A stretch of DNA of 64,000 nt, from NCBI RefSeq assembly GCF_014066305.1, contig NW_023501059.1:434001-498000 (forward strand), in the 5' to 3' direction. Below the pieces are notes generated by a model, which was not told the origin of the DNA, searched no databases, and saw only the letters and a list, made by a program, of their open reading frames with translations. How positions within the stretch are numbered: position 1 is the first letter of the stretch; every line of letters starts with the position of its first letter. Below are positions 61,514-64,000 of this stretch, in pieces. This stretch comes from Letharia columbiana (taxonomy: Eukaryota > Ascomycota > Lecanoromycetes > Lecanorales > Parmeliaceae). The translations under genes were made by a program, and so were the position numbers.

Positions 61514-62890
61514 CTAAGTATCTGAGACTGTACTTCCCTCATCTGCGGCTGCTCTCACAATGCTTAGTTTCTCGTCTAAGAACCGAAAGGTTCTATACTG
61601 TAGCAGACTCCATGCACCACACTTTGCCTGCAAACCACCATCCGACCACGCCTTGGCAATCCACACTTCCTTGTCTTCCTTCCTCACATTAACCAGATTG
61701 TCATACAAGAGATCCGTGCTCAGCTCCGGAAGGAACGACTTCGGATCGGCTGCAGCCCCGGAGATCAAAACAGGGCAACTGATCCGCGCCAGGTAATCCT
61801 TTCCGGCTTCATCCTCGCCCTTCCGACTTCGCAACTTGAACGTATACCGCATCATCTCCCGCAGGGTATCGCACGGGCTCGCACATCCGAACATGCCCTG
61901 CGCGAGCGCGAACTGGTACCGCGTCGCCACGTCCGCCCTGCCGTGCCGGCACACCGCCCAGTCGATGAACCAGTCGCCCATCCACCCGCCCAGCCACGGA
62001 CGCACCATCCAGCCCGGCATGCGCGCATTGGCCAGATCCCACATGTCGTAGAAGGAATCGACGGCCACGCACGCCTTGACGCGCGGGTCCGCGGCCCCGC
62101 GCAGCGCCAGGTACCCACCCAGGGACTGGCCCGTCAAGACGACGGCGTCGACGTCGAGGCCGATGTCCGGATGCCCGGCGGCGTACGCGCGCAGGAAATC
62201 GAGCACGGGCCCGCAGACGGACTCCCAGTCCGGCCGCATGGGCAGCCCGTCCCGCCGCAGCACGAGCCCCTGGCCCGGCCCGTCGAAGGTCAGGACCGCG
62301 TACCCGAGCGCGGGACCCTCGGCCACGGACAGGAAATAGAGCTCCTCCTGCGTCGAGTCGGCGCCGCCGACGCAGACGAGCACGGGGGTCTGGCGGTCCG
62401 GGAGGCGCTGCGAGGGTGCCGGCAGGTACAGCCACCCGGGCAGGCCGACCCGCCTGCCCTGCTCCGTCTCGTACGGGATCGCAACTTGCCGGGGGCGATG
62501 GGGGAAGAGCCGCGTGGCGGCCTCGAAGCACGCGGTGCTGCGCTCGTAGACGGCGAGCAGGTGCGGGCGCTCGGCCGCGGGCGCGGCGGGGTGGAGGTAT
62601 TGCGCCGCGCGGAAGTAGTTGCTCGCGCGGAGGAAGGCGTTGCGTGCCGCGGCGGCGTGGCCGTGCGCCCGCGCGTCGAGCGCGAGTAGTTCGACCTTTT
62701 CGGCTTGGTGGAGAAAGGTGCGTTGCCAGGAGAGGGCGTCGTTGGGCCGCAGCTGGGTGACGGCCTCGAGGAACTCGGCCACGTCGCACCCGCCGTGGGG
62801 GGCGGAGCCGAGCAGCCGGAGGAGCTCGAAGTTGTACCAGCCGTAGTCGAAGTAGTGGTTCGCGGGGCTGTATTTGAAAAAGGGGTACAT
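61514..62890 (-). CDS. FUS2/CcsE-type alpha/beta hydrolase of the PKS-NRPS cluster
   Basis: Serine-hydrolase-fold protein of the FUS2 family, which occurs in fusarin, cytochalasan and related PKS-NRPS clusters and is implicated there in processing the released chain. The chosen start is the Met of MYPFFKYSPANHYFDYGWYN at 62890 (458 residues), because family members begin there; the frame is open to 63091 but those extra residues look like leader. Order: an N-terminal helical cap (NFELLRLLGSAPHGGCDVAE, AARNAFLRASNYFRAAQYLH), GLPGWLYLPAPSQRLPDRQT, VLVCVGGADSTQEELYF, an oxyanion/strand region LTFDGPGQGLVLR, and the nucleophile elbow TGQSLGGYLALRG. The usual C-terminal DGxxAHC segment reads DGGLQAKCGAWS, with Lys at the expected His. 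The gene is strikingly GC-rich compared with its neighbours. No introns. Confidence 0.88.
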   Translation of the reverse strand: MYPFFKYSPANHYFDYGWYNFELLRLLGSAPHGGCDVAEFLEAVTQLRPNDALSWQRTFLHQAEKVELLALDARAHGHAAAARNAFLRASNYFRAAQYLHPAAPAAERPHLLAVYERSTACFEAATRLFPHRPRQVAIPYETEQGRRVGLPGWLYLPAPSQRLPDRQTPVLVCVGGADSTQEELYFLSVAEGPALGYAVLTFDGPGQGLVLRRDGLPMRPDWESVCGPVLDFLRAYAAGHPDIGLDVDAVVLTGQSLGGYLALRGAADPRVKACVAVDSFYDMWDLANARMPGWMVRPWLGGWMGDWFIDWAVCRHGRADVATRYQFALAQGMFGCASPCDTLREMMRYTFKLRSRKGEDEAGKDYLARISCPVLISGAAADPKSFLPELSTDLLYDNLVNVRKEDKEVWIAKAWSDGGLQAKCGAWSLLQYRTFRFLDEKLSIVRAAADEGSTVSDT

Positions 62891-63596
62891 GACGGGGAGT
62901 TGTGGACGGCTAGAGCGGTGGATGACAGAAACACCGTGGTTGATGCGTTTAGGGGGTATGGAAGTGTCGGAAGATGTGTTTCGTGAAAGACGAAGTGAGA
63001 TGGAATTGTAAGGATGATATAGGCGATCAACAGATAGCAAGATTAGCTGCTTATAAGATGTGAGACTCACGACTGCTTGCGTTTCCGTCAAGCACTCTGA
63101 AGTGACCGAATCTTAGAAGTGACCGAATAAAGTCGCTCCTTTGATTTTTCTCGAATCGCGGGACAAGAAAATCTACATCTTTACTCGATGACTACTGTAC
63201 TTCCTACAACGGATACAACGTAAAGACCAATCAGCGGAGGAAGTAGCTTTGAGAGTGCATTCTCGGATACTCATTACTTGTGAATCTTTTCGATTATTCT
63301 GTTTTTGTCCTCAACAACGGTTTTTTACTCCTCTAGCATCGTACAACATTTTTTTTACTGCTCACAGATGAATCGCGGTGTTAGCAAGCGAACCGAATCG
63401 CACATGTAGGGAGAGTGCATTACATAAATAATAATCCCCGCATGGCTAACCTACCATTTTAATTACATCTTTTGTTTTAGCGCAAATGTGATCTACCATG
63501 ACCTCTCATCCTCACAGCATTATAACCCATCCTCTCCTCAATAGTTCAAACCTAACCTCGGTATCAACATCAACCCCACCCCCTCTGCCCTCCCCT
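62891..63596. other. Hydrolase promoter and AT-rich spacer
   Basis: 706 bases. A 16-base near-tandem duplication with the core GAAGTGACCGAAT occurs at about 63100-63127. The interval 63130-63560 is AT-rich with T runs, in abrupt contrast to the GC-rich hydrolase gene. No ORF is supported. Confidence 0.5.
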
Positions 63597-63989
63597 TCAC
63601 TTCCCCAGCTCCAACACTACGGCCGCCAAAACACAGCTCCAATTCGGCAAATCCACCAGTAAAAGCCTCCACCCATTGACCCTCTTAATCATCCCTAGTC
63701 CCTTCACCGTAGCCTTGGCGTCAGTACCCTCCCAGCACATCTTCGCCGCTCGATACTTGGGGCCCACCAACGAGACACTCAGCACCTCGAGCCCCAGCGC
63801 TATGCCGTACAGCTGACGCACGCGAGGGCCCATGCCCGCGTTTACGGCGAGGTTGGGCAGGGTGTTGCAGGTCAGCAGGGCGAGGGCGAGCAGGTGGGCG
63901 GTCAGGACGATGGGGCCCAGGTTGAAGAGGTAGGGACGGGTCCAGGCGCGGACGGAGGGGGCGTGGGCGGTCGGCACGGACAGGTGCAT
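63597..63989 (-). CDS. Small hydrophobic, probably membrane, protein (possibly 5' partial)
   Basis: Frame of 130 residues from an ATG at 63989; the frame remains open to the window edge, so the gene may start beyond base 64000. Three hydrophobic segments are visible: FNLGPIVLTAHLLALALLTC, LYGIALGLEVLSVSLVG and a C-terminal LLLVDLPNWSCVLAAVVLEL. Between them lie basic loops (MGPRVRQ, GPKYRAAKMCWEG). The family is not recognised. The orientation matches the cluster genes and it could be a cluster membrane protein, but nothing in the sequence shows its role. Confidence 0.5.
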   Translation of the reverse strand: MHLSVPTAHAPSVRAWTRPYLFNLGPIVLTAHLLALALLTCNTLPNLAVNAGMGPRVRQLYGIALGLEVLSVSLVGPKYRAAKMCWEGTDAKATVKGLGMIKRVNGWRLLLVDLPNWSCVLAAVVLELGK

Positions 63990-64000
63990 GAAGGTGGTAA

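Noticed and set aside
61809..63030. Long open frames overlapping the hydrolase gene (minus 61809-62789 and 62290-63030, plus 61943-62689)
   Set aside because: They are rich in Arg, Ala, Pro and Gly and arise from the extreme GC content; the FUS2-family frame at 61514-62890 explains the region.

Overview
The window is nuclear DNA of a filamentous ascomycete (Pezizomycotina; class not resolved, Dothideomycetes-like at most as a guess). The evidence is dense genes with short GT-AG introns (about 46-67 bp) and CT-rich leaders, a fungal gene set (Rna14, Asf1, Sro7, Bck1, Argonaute, COG3, pyruvate decarboxylase), and a fungal polyketide-peptide biosynthetic locus at the right end. No prokaryotic, viral, tRNA, rRNA or CRISPR features were seen. 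All gene models were spliced by hand, and the summed exon lengths of every full model are divisible by three.

Left part, 1-6.5 kb: the 3' part of a mitochondrial carrier gene (42-796), a stretch of decayed ORFs (960-1984), a flavin-dependent halogenase pseudogene on the minus strand (2082-4150) carrying two nonsense codons and two frameshifts, a repeat-bearing hypothetical ORF (4539-5252) and the mitochondrial ribosomal protein MRP4 (5227-6504).

Central part, 6.5-43 kb, mostly housekeeping: COG3 of the Golgi tethering complex, a CaM-kinase-I-like kinase, an AMMECR1-domain protein, an Argonaute with an intact DDH triad, RNA14 (mRNA 3'-end processing), histone chaperone ASF1, a small CxxC protein, SRO7/Lgl, a pyruvate decarboxylase-type enzyme, TAN1 (THUMP), an APH-fold protein whose catalytic loop is lost, the large MAPKKK BCK1 of the cell wall integrity pathway, and a small hypothetical protein.

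Right part, 43-64 kb: an AT-rich, repeat-bearing gene-poor block (about 43.6-45.0 kb) precedes a minus-strand biosynthetic cluster. It contains one 4033-residue hybrid PKS-NRPS (KS-AT-DH-CMeT-inactive ER-KR-ACP-C-A-PCP-R, complement 45647-58459), a lipocalin-like Diels-Alderase family protein (59370-60861), a FUS2-type alpha/beta hydrolase (61514-62890) and a small membrane protein at the edge (63597-63989). This is the core set of cytochalasan-type pathways: the synthase makes an aminoacyl-polyketide and its apparently active reductase domain would release an aldehyde; by family precedent the hydrolase and Diels-Alderase act in ring formation and cycloaddition. The trans-acting enoyl reductase, oxidases and regulator usually found with such synthases are not in the window, so the cluster probably continues past base 64000. 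The PKS-NRPS introns are long (138-205 bp, one of 53 bp) compared with the rest of the window.
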